Assembly: GCA_021604405.1 (NCBI GenBank)
Contig: BQJA01000025.1
Span: forward strand, 1 to 40,647
Source: Nitrosomonas sp.
GTDB taxonomy: Bacteria > Pseudomonadota > Gammaproteobacteria > Burkholderiales > Nitrosomonadaceae
Reading direction: 5' to 3'
DNA length: 40,647 nt
Below, piece after piece: positions 27,621 through 37,700 of this stretch; position 1 is the stretch's first letter; each line of letters begins with the position of its first letter. The notes under the pieces are model-generated. The model was given only the letters and a program-made list of their open reading frames with translations. It had not been told where the DNA came from and ran no database searches. The position numbers were made by a program, and so were the translations under genes.

Positions 27621-28104
27621 ACGTATTTCATTTCCCGGTCCAGTTGATAACGCTTACCTCAACAGCATAATTCGAACAATGATCGTGTAATGGTAACAAT
27701 CATATTTATCTTTATCGGATCAACCGTTACTTTATTCCTGCACCTAAAAGCGCTTTTTATTAATTTAGTCGCATCCAGCAGATCCTGAAGCGAAGCCGCG
27801 TCATTTCCCTTTTGTCAGAACAAATGTTTGACTATTGCCAGAACTTCTTCTAAATCACGTCCAAGCGGCTTGTCTGACTTCTTCACAGAAAGCAAATAAT
27901 ATAAAAACAATGCGGTATCTATTTAAATGACAGATTTTAAAGAAAACACTTGATTCCATTTGCACGCAGAATATAATGCGCTCCTTCTATTATTCAGTCT
28001 CCTGACACAAGCCATTATGAATAAAAATCTGAATTACTCCGCACCGGCCGATCTAGTCAATATTCAAATTCCTGTAACGTAGCAACCCTGAAAGGAGAGC
28101 GCAT
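27621..28104. other. 484-bp xerC to decarboxylase gap, with possible minus-strand coding remnants
   Basis: No intact gene is seen. On the minus strand around 27810-27930 a stop-bounded frame without an ATG contains VKKSDKPLGRDLEEVL. A different frame further along reads NDAASLQDLLDATKLIKSAF. Both look protein-like, so an old gene may have decayed here, but I cannot assign a family and the frames do not join. Confidence 0.3.
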
Positions 28105-29280
28105 ATGCCAACACTTTTTTCTGCACGTCAAGAACAGGTTAATCCGTCAGACGTATTTGATACCCATCCGGAATCCAGCCTGGACCTGGCTTATGTCCGG
28201 GAAGCCCTAAAAAATGGTTACGACAAACCTTTTTTATTGATTGACAGCAGTATCATCCGTCACAAAACCCGCCGTTTTAAAGCCGCAATGCCGCGTGTTC
28301 GCCCACACTATGCTGCCAAAGCGAACCCTGATCCACGGGTATTAAAAACACTGATTGAAGAAAAATCAGGCTTTGAAATTGCCTCAACGGTAGAATTGGA
28401 CCTGTTGTTGAACCTGGGTGTCCCAGCCAGCGAAATCTATTACAGTAATCCTATAAAATCCAGTGCTTATATAAAGTATGCGGCAGCAAAAGGTGTTGAA
28501 TGGTATGCAATTGACAGTATTGAAGAGCTGCGAAAAATTATAAATATTGCACCAAACGCGAAAATGTATTTGCGTATCGACACACCAAACATTGGCAGTG
28601 ACTGGCCGCTAGCTGGGAAATTTGGCACACACCTTGCTGATATACGGGAAATTATCCATGAAGCTGCCAGATTAAAAGCCGATCTTGCTGGCGTCACGTT
28701 TCATGTCGGTTCACAATGCCGCAATCCACAAAACTGGCGAGTTGGCATAGAACGCGCTAAAAAAGTATTCGAAAATATGCGTCATGAAGGATTGCATCCG
28801 CGCTTACTGAATATTGGCGGTGGTTTTCCAGTCCGCCATACTAAGCCCATACCGTCAATCGAAGTGATTGCAAAAGTTGTGAATGCTGAAATTGCTGATT
28901 TACCAGATGAAATCCGAATTATGGCGGAACCAGGCCGTTATCTGGTTTCCGATTCCGCATGCTTTGTCTGTCAGGTTGTTGGCACAGCCACCCGCAATGA
29001 TAAACGGTGGATGTATTGGGATGCTGGTATGTTTGGCGGCATGATTGAGATAACTGAAGGTTTGCATTATGAAATCCTCACTGACCGCTCAGGAAACAAT
29101 GTGCCATGGTCTATTGCCGGACCGACCTGCGATTCGGTTGATATTTTGATGCAGGATGAAATGCTGCCCCAGAATATCCAGGAAGGCGACTTCATTTACA
29201 TACTAAACGCGGGAGCATACACAACGGCCTATGCCAGCAATTTCAATGGATTCCCTTTGCCGGATGTGATGGTGATATAA
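28105..29280 (+). CDS. Group IV PLP-dependent decarboxylase, ornithine decarboxylase-like
   Basis: This 391-residue alanine-racemase-fold enzyme probably decarboxylates ornithine to putrescine, the first step of polyamine synthesis. AAG-type start features are strong: AAGGAG seven bases before the ATG. The PLP lysine is Lys72 in HYAAKANPDPRVL. HVGSQC, the phosphate-binding LNIGGGFP and EPGRYLV follow. The active-site Cys342 lies in GPTCDSVD, and the C-terminal GAYTTAYASNFNGF is diagnostic of the ODC branch. DapDC (LysA) is longer, with a different specificity helix; lysine activity or dual lysine/ornithine activity cannot be ruled out. It stands alone, with other polyamine genes not nearby. 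Confidence 0.85.
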   Translation: MPTLFSARQEQVNPSDVFDTHPESSLDLAYVREALKNGYDKPFLLIDSSIIRHKTRRFKAAMPRVRPHYAAKANPDPRVLKTLIEEKSGFEIASTVELDLLLNLGVPASEIYYSNPIKSSAYIKYAAAKGVEWYAIDSIEELRKIINIAPNAKMYLRIDTPNIGSDWPLAGKFGTHLADIREIIHEAARLKADLAGVTFHVGSQCRNPQNWRVGIERAKKVFENMRHEGLHPRLLNIGGGFPVRHTKPIPSIEVIAKVVNAEIADLPDEIRIMAEPGRYLVSDSACFVCQVVGTATRNDKRWMYWDAGMFGGMIEITEGLHYEILTDRSGNNVPWSIAGPTCDSVDILMQDEMLPQNIQEGDFIYILNAGAYTTAYASNFNGFPLPDVMVI

Positions 29281-29312
29281 CCAAAACCAAACAATTTTAA
29301 TTACCAGAAAAT

Positions 29313-29359
29313 GCAGCAAATCTTAAAGCTGCACTTTCTGACAGCAAAATCTGCTGTTA
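29313..29359. repeat. Two hairpins between the converging decarboxylase and folA genes
   Basis: GCAGC (29313-29317) pairs with GCTGC (29328-29332). A second stem, TGACAGCA (29339-29346) with TGCTGTTA (29352-29359), has a five-base loop and one G-T wobble. They fill the 87-base gap between two converging stops. Neither has a T run, so they may be weak bidirectional terminators. Confidence 0.45.
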
Positions 29360-29367
29360 GCGGCTTC

Positions 29368-29883
29368 TTAACCCGCTTTACGGTCTAACACAACAAAATG
29401 ATACGCCAGTTCATTACCATTATGAGTTGAAGAATGTTTTTCGCATGCTGTTTCAACCCATTCCTGTTCATCAAACTCAGGAAAATAAGTATCACCATCG
29501 AAACATCGCTGGATCTCTGTAATATACATACGATGACATAAAGACAGGGTTTGTTGATAAAGTTCTGCGCCGCCAATGATGAAGCCTTCCCCACTGATCT
29601 TTTTTTCGTTTCTACAAACCTGCACCGCTTCGTCGATTGAATGCACCACAATAGCACCATTCACATGATAATCTTTTTGCCGCGTTATAACGATATTCAA
29701 TCTTCCAGGCAATGGCTTGCCAATAGACTCATATGTTTTCCGCCCCATAATGATGCCATGTCCCATTGTCAGCGCCTTGAAATGTTTTAGATCTGCCGGC
29801 AGGTGCCAAGGTAATGCATTTTTCTGTCCGATAACACGATTACTGGCCATTGCTACCAAAATAGCAATACGTAATGGCTGCAT
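29368..29883 (-). CDS. folA: Dihydrofolate reductase
   Basis: This enzyme reduces dihydrofolate to tetrahydrofolate with NADPH. From the ATG at 29883 the product has 171 residues and begins MQPLRIAILVAMASNRVIGQ, a normal DHFR start. NALPWHLPADLKHFKALT carries the active-site loop, with the conserved acidic residue (Asp) in LPADL. GHGIIMGRKTYESIGKPLPG is the NADPH-binding motif and GFIIGGAELY the second glycine motif. The frame is open further upstream, with an ATG at 29919 and a TTG at 29943. The extra residues are not DHFR-like and no start has a strong ribosome-binding site, so the exact start is uncertain. It follows thyA on the same strand, the usual partnership because ThyA produces its substrate. 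Confidence 0.93.
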   Translation of the reverse strand: MQPLRIAILVAMASNRVIGQKNALPWHLPADLKHFKALTMGHGIIMGRKTYESIGKPLPGRLNIVITRQKDYHVNGAIVVHSIDEAVQVCRNEKKISGEGFIIGGAELYQQTLSLCHRMYITEIQRCFDGDTYFPEFDEQEWVETACEKHSSTHNGNELAYHFVVLDRKAG

Positions 29884-30112
29884 CGTTGCAACCGCAGCTG
29901 ACGAACATTTAGCGGACATATTTATTCTACCAACTGGAAACAATGAACCATAAGTTATTGACTACAAATAATTGCAACAGGGTTAAGAATATAAAACAAC
30001 CATTTCCAAGTACCATAGCGTGATTCAAAAAAGGTGACTGGCGGGATTGTATAATTTTTACCTGCATTCGTTAGACCGGCTTTATTTGCAGCGGCCATTC
30101 ACAGTTGTTCAG

Positions 30113-30907
30113 TCATACCGCAACCGGAGCCTTGATGGCCGGATACGGATCATAGCCCTCCAGCGTAAAATCTTCAAATTCAAAATCGAAAATATGGTTA
30201 ATAGCGGGATTCAGTGTCATGGTCGGCAGTTTTCTGGGATGCCGGTTTAACTGTAAGCGGGACTGTTCAAGATGATTTTGGTACAGGTGCGCGTCACCCA
30301 GCGTATGCACAAAGTCTCCGGGTTTTAGATTACATACTTGCGCCACCATCATCGTCAATAACGCATAAGATGCGATATTAAATGGCACCCCCAAAAAAAT
30401 ATCAGCACTGCGCTGATATAACTGACAGGAAAGTTTGCCATCAGCGACATAGAATTGAAACAAGGCATGGCAAGGCGGCAGTTTCATTATGTCCACATCG
30501 CCGACATTCCATGCAGATACAATCATGCGCCGTGAGTCCGGGATATTTTTAATTTGCTCAATAACCCGCTCGATTTGATCAACATGATGGCCATGCCGGG
30601 TGGGCCAGGCACGCCACTGATGGCCATAAATTGGGCCAAGATCACCGTTCTTATCCGCCCATTCGTCCCAAATAGTAACGCCATTTTGATTGAGATATTT
30701 GATATTGGTATCACCTTTTAAAAACCATAACAATTCGTATATTATTGACCGTAAATGGCATTTTTTTGTTGTAACCAGTGGGAAACCGTCGGCCAAATTA
30801 AATCGCATTTGGTAACCAAATACGGAGAGCGTGCCAGTGCCGGTCCGGTCTAATTTGACATGCCCGCGGTTGAGCACATGCTGCATCAGTTCAAGGTATT
30901 GGCGCAT
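30113..30907 (-). CDS. thyA: Thymidylate synthase
   Basis: This 264-residue cytosolic enzyme methylates dUMP to dTMP using methylene-tetrahydrofolate, releasing dihydrofolate. Length equals that of E. coli Thy[20 protein letters not shown] carries the phosphate-binding Arg21. The catalytic Cys146 lies in [23 protein letters not shown] and [18 protein letters not shown] are family motifs, and the C-terminus ends in KAPVAV as expected for the mobile tail. A 230-base gap separates its stop from the preferred folA start. Confidence 0.97.
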   Translation of the reverse strand: MRQYLELMQHVLNRGHVKLDRTGTGTLSVFGYQMRFNLADGFPLVTTKKCHLRSIIYELLWFLKGDTNIKYLNQNGVTIWDEWADKNGDLGPIYGHQWRAWPTRHGHHVDQIERVIEQIKNIPDSRRMIVSAWNVGDVDIMKLPPCHALFQFYVADGKLSCQLYQRSADIFLGVPFNIASYALLTMMVAQVCNLKPGDFVHTLGDAHLYQNHLEQSRLQLNRHPRKLPTMTLNPAINHIFDFEFEDFTLEGYDPYPAIKAPVAV

Positions 30908-31034
30908 ACGAATTTTGAGTTTCTGGACTAATCGTTAAGAAGAATCAATAGTAAAAAACGATATCGAAGTAAATGAAGGCTCACCCTATATTATAATAGC
31001 AGTTTAGCAGTCTAATTTAACAGAGAAGTTCTCA

Positions 31035-32501
31035 ATGCTCGCATCACTTAATCAAAATGCTTCACCGTTCGACAAATCTATCAAAGCGACACATATCTTA
31101 GTCATACTTCCGAAACTGGAACGGCTACCTAAGAAGTATGAAATCCCCGGTGAAGAAGCACTTAAAAATTTATTAACGCGGCGGAAAATTAAGTTAAGTA
31201 AAATCAGTGAAACGCCACTCAGCGCTAACCTGGAAAATGGTGCGCTCTGCGCGTGGGTAATGGTTGATTCAAGTAAAACAGTTTTTGCTCAGCAAACTGA
31301 CATTCGCAAAGCGTTACAACTGTTGCTTGAAGAAAATCCAGAAGAAATTCATCTTGTCGTTTTTGGCAATGAAAATCAAAAACGGATGCTTGCCAATCTT
31401 GGAATTTATACAACACTGGTAAATGGTGCAGCGCTCCCTGTACGCAAGAAGAAGCCGAACAGGGAATCGTTATCATCCATTACACTGCATGGTTATAAAG
31501 ATCCTGATAATTTTATGCTTATTCACGCACAGGCTGAGGGGAATTTGCTCGCGCGCGGACTCACTGTATTACCGCCCAATGAATTAACACCTGGAACTTA
31601 CCGTGAGCAAATCAAAAAGCTCGCCGCAAATGAAGGTTGGGAATTCAAGGAATACAATCTGAATGAATTGCGAAAAATGGGCGCCGGCGCTTTTGTCGCC
31701 GTCGCACAAGGCAGTGATCCCGAAGACGCAGCCATTATCCATTTGCAACGGCGTGTCAGCAGCAACAGAACAGATAAAACAGTTGCACTCGTTGGCAAAG
31801 GAATTTGCTTCGACACGGGCGGATACAATCTAAAACCCCCCCGGTATATGCACGGTATGCATGAAGACATGAATGGATCCGCAGTCGCATTAGGTATCTT
31901 GCTTGCCGCTACGCGCGCTAATCTGCCCGCAAATATTGATTGCTGGCTGGCTATCGCGCAAAATCATATCAGCCCACATGCATATAAACAAAATGACGTG
32001 ATTACCGCACTTAATGGTTTAACCATTGAGATTATTCATACCGATGCTGAAGGACGAATGATATTGGCGGATACGCTCACCCTGGCGGAAAAAAACAAAC
32101 CAGATTTAATTATCGACTTTGCCACATTGACGGGAAGCATGCATACTGCACTGGGATCACGTTACAGTGGTATTTTTAGCAATAAAGAAAATCTGGCACA
32201 CAAGGCGATTGCTGCGGGAAAATCGAGTGGTGAACGCGTCTGCGAATTTCCACTTGATACTGATTATGATGAAAATCTGCAAAGCAGCATTGCGGATATA
32301 AAACAATGCACCTTGGGCGGCGAATACGACCATATCCTCGCAGCCCGTTTTCTTAGCCGCTTTGTCAATAACGTTCCATGGATACATATGGACATTTCCG
32401 CTTGCAACCATAAAGATGGATTAGGTGCAGTAAGCAGTGATATCACTGGTTTTGGCGTCAGCTGGGCCATCCAATTGCTAAAAGAAATGTCAGATACTTA
32501 A
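31035..32501 (+). CDS. M17-family leucyl aminopeptidase
   Basis: This 488-residue two-metal aminopeptidase removes N-terminal residues from peptides. All catalytic and metal-binding residues of the PepA family are in place: Lys255 and Asp260 (GKGICFDTGG), Lys267 (NLKP), Asp278 (HEDMNG), Asp337, Glu339 and Arg341 (HTDAEGRMILADTL). The local sequence differs from classic PepA: DTGGYNLKP replaces DSGGISIKP and EDMNGSA replaces EDMGGAA. This suggests a separate branch of the family and is why I give no symbol. The N-terminal 150 residues form the usual regulatory or oligomerising domain. A TATAAT at 30992-30997 may be its -10 box. Its stop is only six bases from that of mltD, which converges on it. 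Confidence 0.88.
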   Translation: MLASLNQNASPFDKSIKATHILVILPKLERLPKKYEIPGEEALKNLLTRRKIKLSKISETPLSANLENGALCAWVMVDSSKTVFAQQTDIRKALQLLLEENPEEIHLVVFGNENQKRMLANLGIYTTLVNGAALPVRKKKPNRESLSSITLHGYKDPDNFMLIHAQAEGNLLARGLTVLPPNELTPGTYREQIKKLAANEGWEFKEYNLNELRKMGAGAFVAVAQGSDPEDAAIIHLQRRVSSNRTDKTVALVGKGICFDTGGYNLKPPRYMHGMHEDMNGSAVALGILLAATRANLPANIDCWLAIAQNHISPHAYKQNDVITALNGLTIEIIHTDAEGRMILADTLTLAEKNKPDLIIDFATLTGSMHTALGSRYSGIFSNKENLAHKAIAAGKSSGERVCEFPLDTDYDENLQSSIADIKQCTLGGEYDHILAARFLSRFVNNVPWIHMDISACNHKDGLGAVSSDITGFGVSWAIQLLKEMSDT

Positions 32502-32507
32502 CATGAC

Positions 32508-33878
32508 TTAGCGCCAGACAGTTGGTGAATCGGGCATCAGTATGAGTTCCTGTCCAATAGACAAATTTTCGTCATTATTATTCCAATATTTAATCTGTGT
32601 AACTGTTAAACCATGCTGTCTTGCAATTGCGTAAAGTGTATCGCCTTTTTTTACAATATAGGTCAACGCATTTTCTGAATCATTATTTTCAGACCGTTTA
32701 ACAATATTACTAGCAACGGGTTTTTTTCGAACAATATTGGCGTTTGCGCCGATATCCCGTTTTCTCGATGGTACGGGTATCATTTGGCTCGTCGGCATCA
32801 TATTTTCATCACGCTTAATGTCATTGATGACGCCTAAATGCGTTAAAATAATTTCATGAGGTCTTGAACTTTCAACAGTATCGGGTTTATTTTGAGCCAG
32901 AAAAATCCTCCACGGCCTAAAAACTCTATTATAGAACTTAAGGTTCTTGAAAAAGGTTTCTTTTTTTTCAATAGGTACCAACAGAATTCGGGGTGTGTCC
33001 TCAATTTTAATGACACCTCGGTTATATGCCGGGTTCAGTGCATTAAATTCATCGATGGAGATGTTGGCAAGCTTCGTTATTTGCGAAATATTTACAGTAT
33101 GTCTGATTTTGATTTCAGCAAAATAAGGCTGGTCAGGAATAGCATCAAGCGTAACGCCAAACTTTTCCGGTGCTGCGACAATATTTCTTACGGCAATTAA
33201 CTTATAAACATGGTTGCGCGTTTCTGATGGCAACTCAATATGTTGGAAACTGGCAGGCTGTCCTTTTTGGTGGCTGCTGGCCAGTGAACGTCTAACGGCG
33301 GTTTTGCCCCAGTTATAAGCGGCCAGGGCCAACTTCCAGTCGCCAAAAATCATATGGAGTTTTTGCAGGTAATCGAGCGCGGCGCGGGTTGCAGCAAGTA
33401 TATCCTTACGGTCATCGTACCATTTATTTCGCATCAGCCCATAACTATCGCCCGTTGCAGGAATAAATTGCCACAAGCCTAGCGCGTTACTTTTTGATTT
33501 TGCTCTGGGATCAAAAGCACTCTCAACCAGTGGAAGCAGTACGATCTCGGTTGGCATACCCCGATGTTCGACTTCCTCGACGATATGATAGAGATAGGGT
33601 TTGCTACGCTTGATTATTCGGTGGATATATTTGGGATGGCGCGTATATAAAATTTCATGATGACGTACTGCCCTTCTGTCAAATCCCTTCAATTTGAAAC
33701 CACCACGTATGCGTGCCCATATGTCAGTTGGATGACTGGTGTAACTTGCCGAAGATTGTTGCTGAGAAGACTGGACAGTTTGCGGCTCCGACGCGATGGC
33801 TGTATTTATGGTGACTGCCAATAATATCAACAACGTCCACACCATAAAAAGTAATACCGTACAACGTGACCCAGTCAT
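32508..33878 (-). CDS. mltD: Membrane-bound lytic murein transglycosylase D-like, SLT plus LysM
   Basis: This 456-residue periplasmic enzyme cleaves peptidoglycan glycan strands to 1,6-anhydro-muropeptides. Residues 1-29 form a signal sequence ending AIA; there is no lipobox, unlike E. coli MltD. The SLT goose-lysozyme-like domain (about 90-220) carries the catalytic Glu119 in LPLVESAFDP, then NALGLWQFIPATGDSYGL and AAYNWGKTAVRR. Residues 220-400 are a linker with a degenerate LysM-like stretch (HTVNISQITKLANISIDEFN). A clear C-terminal LysM (about 408-452, YIVKKGDTLYAIARQHGLTV) binds peptidoglycan. It lies 42 bases downstream of queF on the same strand. Confidence 0.88.
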   Translation of the reverse strand: MTGSRCTVLLFMVWTLLILLAVTINTAIASEPQTVQSSQQQSSASYTSHPTDIWARIRGGFKLKGFDRRAVRHHEILYTRHPKYIHRIIKRSKPYLYHIVEEVEHRGMPTEIVLLPLVESAFDPRAKSKSNALGLWQFIPATGDSYGLMRNKWYDDRKDILAATRAALDYLQKLHMIFGDWKLALAAYNWGKTAVRRSLASSHQKGQPASFQHIELPSETRNHVYKLIAVRNIVAAPEKFGVTLDAIPDQPYFAEIKIRHTVNISQITKLANISIDEFNALNPAYNRGVIKIEDTPRILLVPIEKKETFFKNLKFYNRVFRPWRIFLAQNKPDTVESSRPHEIILTHLGVINDIKRDENMMPTSQMIPVPSRKRDIGANANIVRKKPVASNIVKRSENNDSENALTYIVKKGDTLYAIARQHGLTVTQIKYWNNNDENLSIGQELILMPDSPTVWR

Positions 33879-33920
33879 ATATGCAACAATTCCCGACGCT
33901 AAAATATCTTTAATGAAAAA

Positions 33921-34340
33921 CTACTTGCGCACATTTGATTGTTCTTCGAAATCGTTAAGAAATACTGCTGGTTGTGGCGCCCATCCTCGCTTACGGTGTT
34001 CCGCAGTAACATTGGTGAATATACCGCCGCGCACATAGAAACGGGCGATCAAGCGAATATAGCGCGGCTTAAGCGCAGCAACAAGATCATCAAGTATCTG
34101 GTTCGTTACCGCTTCATGAAAAACGCCTTCATCCCGAAAAGACCATATATATAACTTTAGGCTTTTTAATTCGATGCACTTTTTATCAGGGATATAATCA
34201 AGGATTAACGTTGCAAAATCGGGTTGCCCTGTTTTCGGGCAAAGGCAGGTAAACTCAGGAATCTCCATATGAATATGGTAATCCCGCAGCCGCACTGGAT
34301 TAGGAAAAGTTTCCAGTTTTTTTGTTGATCTACTTGGCAT
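33921..34340 (-). CDS. queF: 7-cyano-7-deazaguanine reductase (NADPH-dependent), QueF
   Basis: This enzyme reduces the nitrile preQ0 to preQ1 in queuosine biosynthesis. From the ATG at 34340 the product has 139 residues, the normal length of the short YkvM-type QueF. The catalytic Cys34 lies in [14 protein letters not shown], with Asp41 after it. [20 protein letters not shown] carries the substrate-binding Glu-Ser/His region. The frame is open upstream to 34475, but the extra 45 residues would include the promoter, so I reject them. A good promoter and a modest AAGAGA ribosome-binding site precede this ATG. No preQ1 riboswitch was recognised. Other queuosine genes are not nearby. Confidence 0.93.
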   Translation of the reverse strand: MPSRSTKKLETFPNPVRLRDYHIHMEIPEFTCLCPKTGQPDFATLILDYIPDKKCIELKSLKLYIWSFRDEGVFHEAVTNQILDDLVAALKPRYIRLIARFYVRGGIFTNVTAEHRKRGWAPQPAVFLNDFEEQSNVRK

Positions 34341-34373
34341 TTTCGATTCTCTTGTTTTAAAAAAATCAGTTAA

Positions 34374-34402
34374 AATATATCTATCGGCATAAGTTTTGTA
34401 AA
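34374..34402 (-). promoter_or_regulatory. Predicted sigma-70 promoter of queF
   Basis: On the minus strand TTTACA (34402-34397) and TATATT (34379-34374) are exactly 17 bases apart. Transcription should start near 34367, giving a leader of about 27 bases before the ATG at 34340 and confirming the short form of QueF. Confidence 0.6.
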
Positions 34403-34728
34403 CTATATTCGCGCGGCAGGGCGTGGGAGTTTTTATTTTTGCCATGAAGATCACAAAATTTGTGAAGCGAATCAATTCATAATGTTCATAGCTGACTGAT
34501 GATATGCTGATTAAAAACTACAAAATTCGCACAACGCTCAAAGAAAAATCAACTTGTTTTTATCGGCAACATCGACCTTGATTTTTACTCGCCGATAACT
34601 ATTCCACGAATTACTGAGCTCAATCAATAAATAACCAGCGTATGATTTCTGTATTCTTTATATATATACTAAATGTTAGATTTTGTTTTTATAGTGATAT
34701 TCGATTCTAACTTTTCCATGTTAGCCGT

Positions 34729-34742
34729 CCCATTATAATGGG
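34729..34742. promoter_or_regulatory. 14-bp palindrome containing the likely -10 box of smc
   Basis: CCCATTATAATGGG is a perfect palindrome and contains TATAAT at 34734-34739. Transcription would begin near 34746, only about nine bases before the smc start codon. The -35 region is not obvious. A dimeric regulator binding here would block RNA polymerase, but that is inference. Confidence 0.5.
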
Positions 34743-34754
34743 TAATTAATAAAA

Positions 34755-37700
34755 TTGCGCCTCACACATATTAAACTTGCTGGCTTCAAGTCTTTTGTTG
34801 ACCCGACAGCCATTTCTATTCCAGGTGATCTCGTTGGCGTAGTTGGTCCGAACGGTTGTGGAAAATCAAATATCATTGACGCCGTGCGCTGGGTGCTGGG
34901 TGAATCAAAAGCTTCAGCGCTGCGTGGAGAGTCCATGCAAGATGTAATTTTTACCGGATCCGCAAGCCGGAAACCTGTCAGTCGCGCCAGTGTAGAGCTG
35001 ATATTTGACAATAAGCTTGGAAAAGCGGCTGGACAATGGTCAAGTTACGCAGAAATTGCTATCAAACGCATCGTCTATCGGGATGGCGACTCTATCTATT
35101 CAATTAACAATATGCGCGTACGTCGGCGCGATATCGCCGACCTGTTTCTTGGCACCGGAATTGGCGGAAAAGGTTACGCCATCATTGAACAAGGCATGAT
35201 CTCTCGTGTTATTGAAGCCAAACCGCAAGAATTAAAAGTATTTCTTGAGGAAGCTGCCGGTATCTCCAAGTATCGGGAACGTCGCCATGAAACCGAACGA
35301 CGCTTGACCGATACCCAAAAGAACCTTCAACGTGTTGAAGATATTTGTCAAGAATTGAGAAAACAATTACAACATTTGGAAGCACAGGCCGAGGTAGCGC
35401 ATCAATTTAACGCATTGCAACAGGAATTGCGCCATACACAAAACCTGCTATGGTTAGCACACAAAAAGAAAGCCGAAGCACAGCGCACGCAGGCTGAACA
35501 AGCAATTCAACGTACCGAATCGGCGCTGGAAACCGAAACAACTTTTTTACAAAAAACAAAAAATCAACTTGAAGAAATTCGTCGCCGGCATTATACCGCC
35601 AGTGATGCACTGCACGAATCACAAGGCGCACTCTACGCCACCAATGCGGAAATAACCCGGATTGAACAGGAAATCAAATACCTTCGCGAGACTGAGCAAC
35701 GTCTTTTGCAACAAATTAACGAAGAAGAAAAGCAGCTGACTAAAAACTCTGAAGAGAAAAAAAACGCATTAAATAGCCTTAAACATTGGACGGAGGAATT
35801 TGAACAAGCCCATTTGACCCATGAAGCATCCACCCAGAAAAATGTTGCTGAGAATGAAAAATTGCCCGTAATAGATGCAGATGCGCGCGCTTGCCAGGAC
35901 AGTCTTAATAACTGTCAACGCAATTTGCTGCTTATCCAACAAGCTGGCCAACTCGAGGAAAACCACCTTACGCATGCCTTAAAAACATTGCAACAACTTG
36001 AATCCCGTCAATCACGATTAGAGCAGGAACTGGATTCGTTACCCCAACAGGATGTTGATACACTGGCCACGCTACAGACAGAAACCAAGAATTTGGAGCA
36101 AGCTCTTGCACAACAAAAAACAGCACTCGTCGATGCTGAAAAACTATTGCCACGGGTAACCCGCAATAAAGAAGAGATAATAAAAAAACGCCAGATACTA
36201 CAACAGTCGGCAACGCAGGCACAGGCAAGATTTGATGCGCTGCAAAGGCTGCAACGTCAGCTTGAAAGTAATCAAGCGTTGAACAAATGGATGACCGATC
36301 ACCAATTTGATATTTTACCGCGTTTATGGCAAAACATTCAGGTTAAAGAAGGTTGGGAAGATGCATTTGAAGCAATACTTCATGAACGGCTGAACAGCGC
36401 CGAATTTGACCGACTGGAAGTCATCCAGGAATGGATTGATGACATGCCACCCGGAAAATGGACGTTATTTGAGCCAGCCGACATCGACGTTGATGAGCCG
36501 CCCGTTAACAACCTTAAAGAAAAACAAATGAAAAACCATCATCGTCGATCGATAATGGGATATGTAAGCTGTGACCATCCAGCAATTAAATCGATACTGG
36601 GTGAATGGCTAAACAATGTTTTTATTATTGACGATCTACAGACTGGCTTATCGGAGAGAGAAAAGCTAGCCGCAAACGAAGTACTGATCGCACCAGAAGG
36701 ACATATTTTTACCCGGCATAGTTTGACTTTCTTTTCGCCGGATTCCCAACTACATGGCGTTCTGGCCCGCAAACAGGAACTTAACCAAATCAGCGCTGAA
36801 ATAAAAATTTTAGAAAAAAATCTTGACCAGGAAAACGCCCGATTACTGAATGCGGAACAAGCTTGCACCGCAGCCATTGAAACAATTAAAGTCAGCCGTC
36901 AGAAATGTGAGCAACTGCAACATCAGCATCACGATTCGCAACTGCAAATGATTAAATACACGCAACTGGCGGACCGCACAGATCAAAGACGCAAACAAAT
37001 TCACGAAGAATTAGTAGAGATTGTTCGCCAATTAAAAGCTGAGCACTTAAATCAACAAAATGCCCAGAAAAAAATAGTCGGTTATACAGCAGAAAAAGAA
37101 GCATTAAAAAAAGTACTGCAGCAAAACCAGGCTGCCTGGGAAGGCGCGGATCAATTACTTACAAAACAACGGCAGGTAACACAAAATACCATGCATGAAG
37201 TCCAGGAAACTGCCTTCCGCAAAAAAAACTGCCATAACAAAACAAAAGAAATACAGGCGACTATCCAGATTATTGAAGAAAATGCAGTGAGATTAACCAA
37301 CAAACTCGAGCGTTTGTCAGCAGAGCGGGAAGCAATTAATGAGGACAAATTAAATGGTCAGTTGCAGGATTGTCTGTCACAACGTATAACCCATGAGGCA
37401 GAAGTCAGCCATGCGCGCAATATTCTGGAAGAAGCCGCCAGTGAATTACAAAGAATTGAAGAAGCCCGTATGCGTTCCGAGCATAAGCTGCATCCACTGC
37501 AGGAATCTTTGAACAAAACACGGCTGAAGGAACAAGAAGCACGAATTACTGAAAATCAATTTGCTGAACAATTACGTACAGCAGGTGCGAATATAGAAAC
37601 CTTATTGCCTGTTTTGGAAAAAACGAAGCCTGCTGCGCTGCAAAGTGCTCTCAATCGCCTCAATGCTGAAATTCAGGCACTAGGAGCAGTTAATCTTGCC

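Noticed and set aside
34341-34500. preQ1 riboswitch upstream of queF
   Set aside because: The predicted leader is only about 27 bases and lacks the preQ1 core; the promoter occupies the rest.
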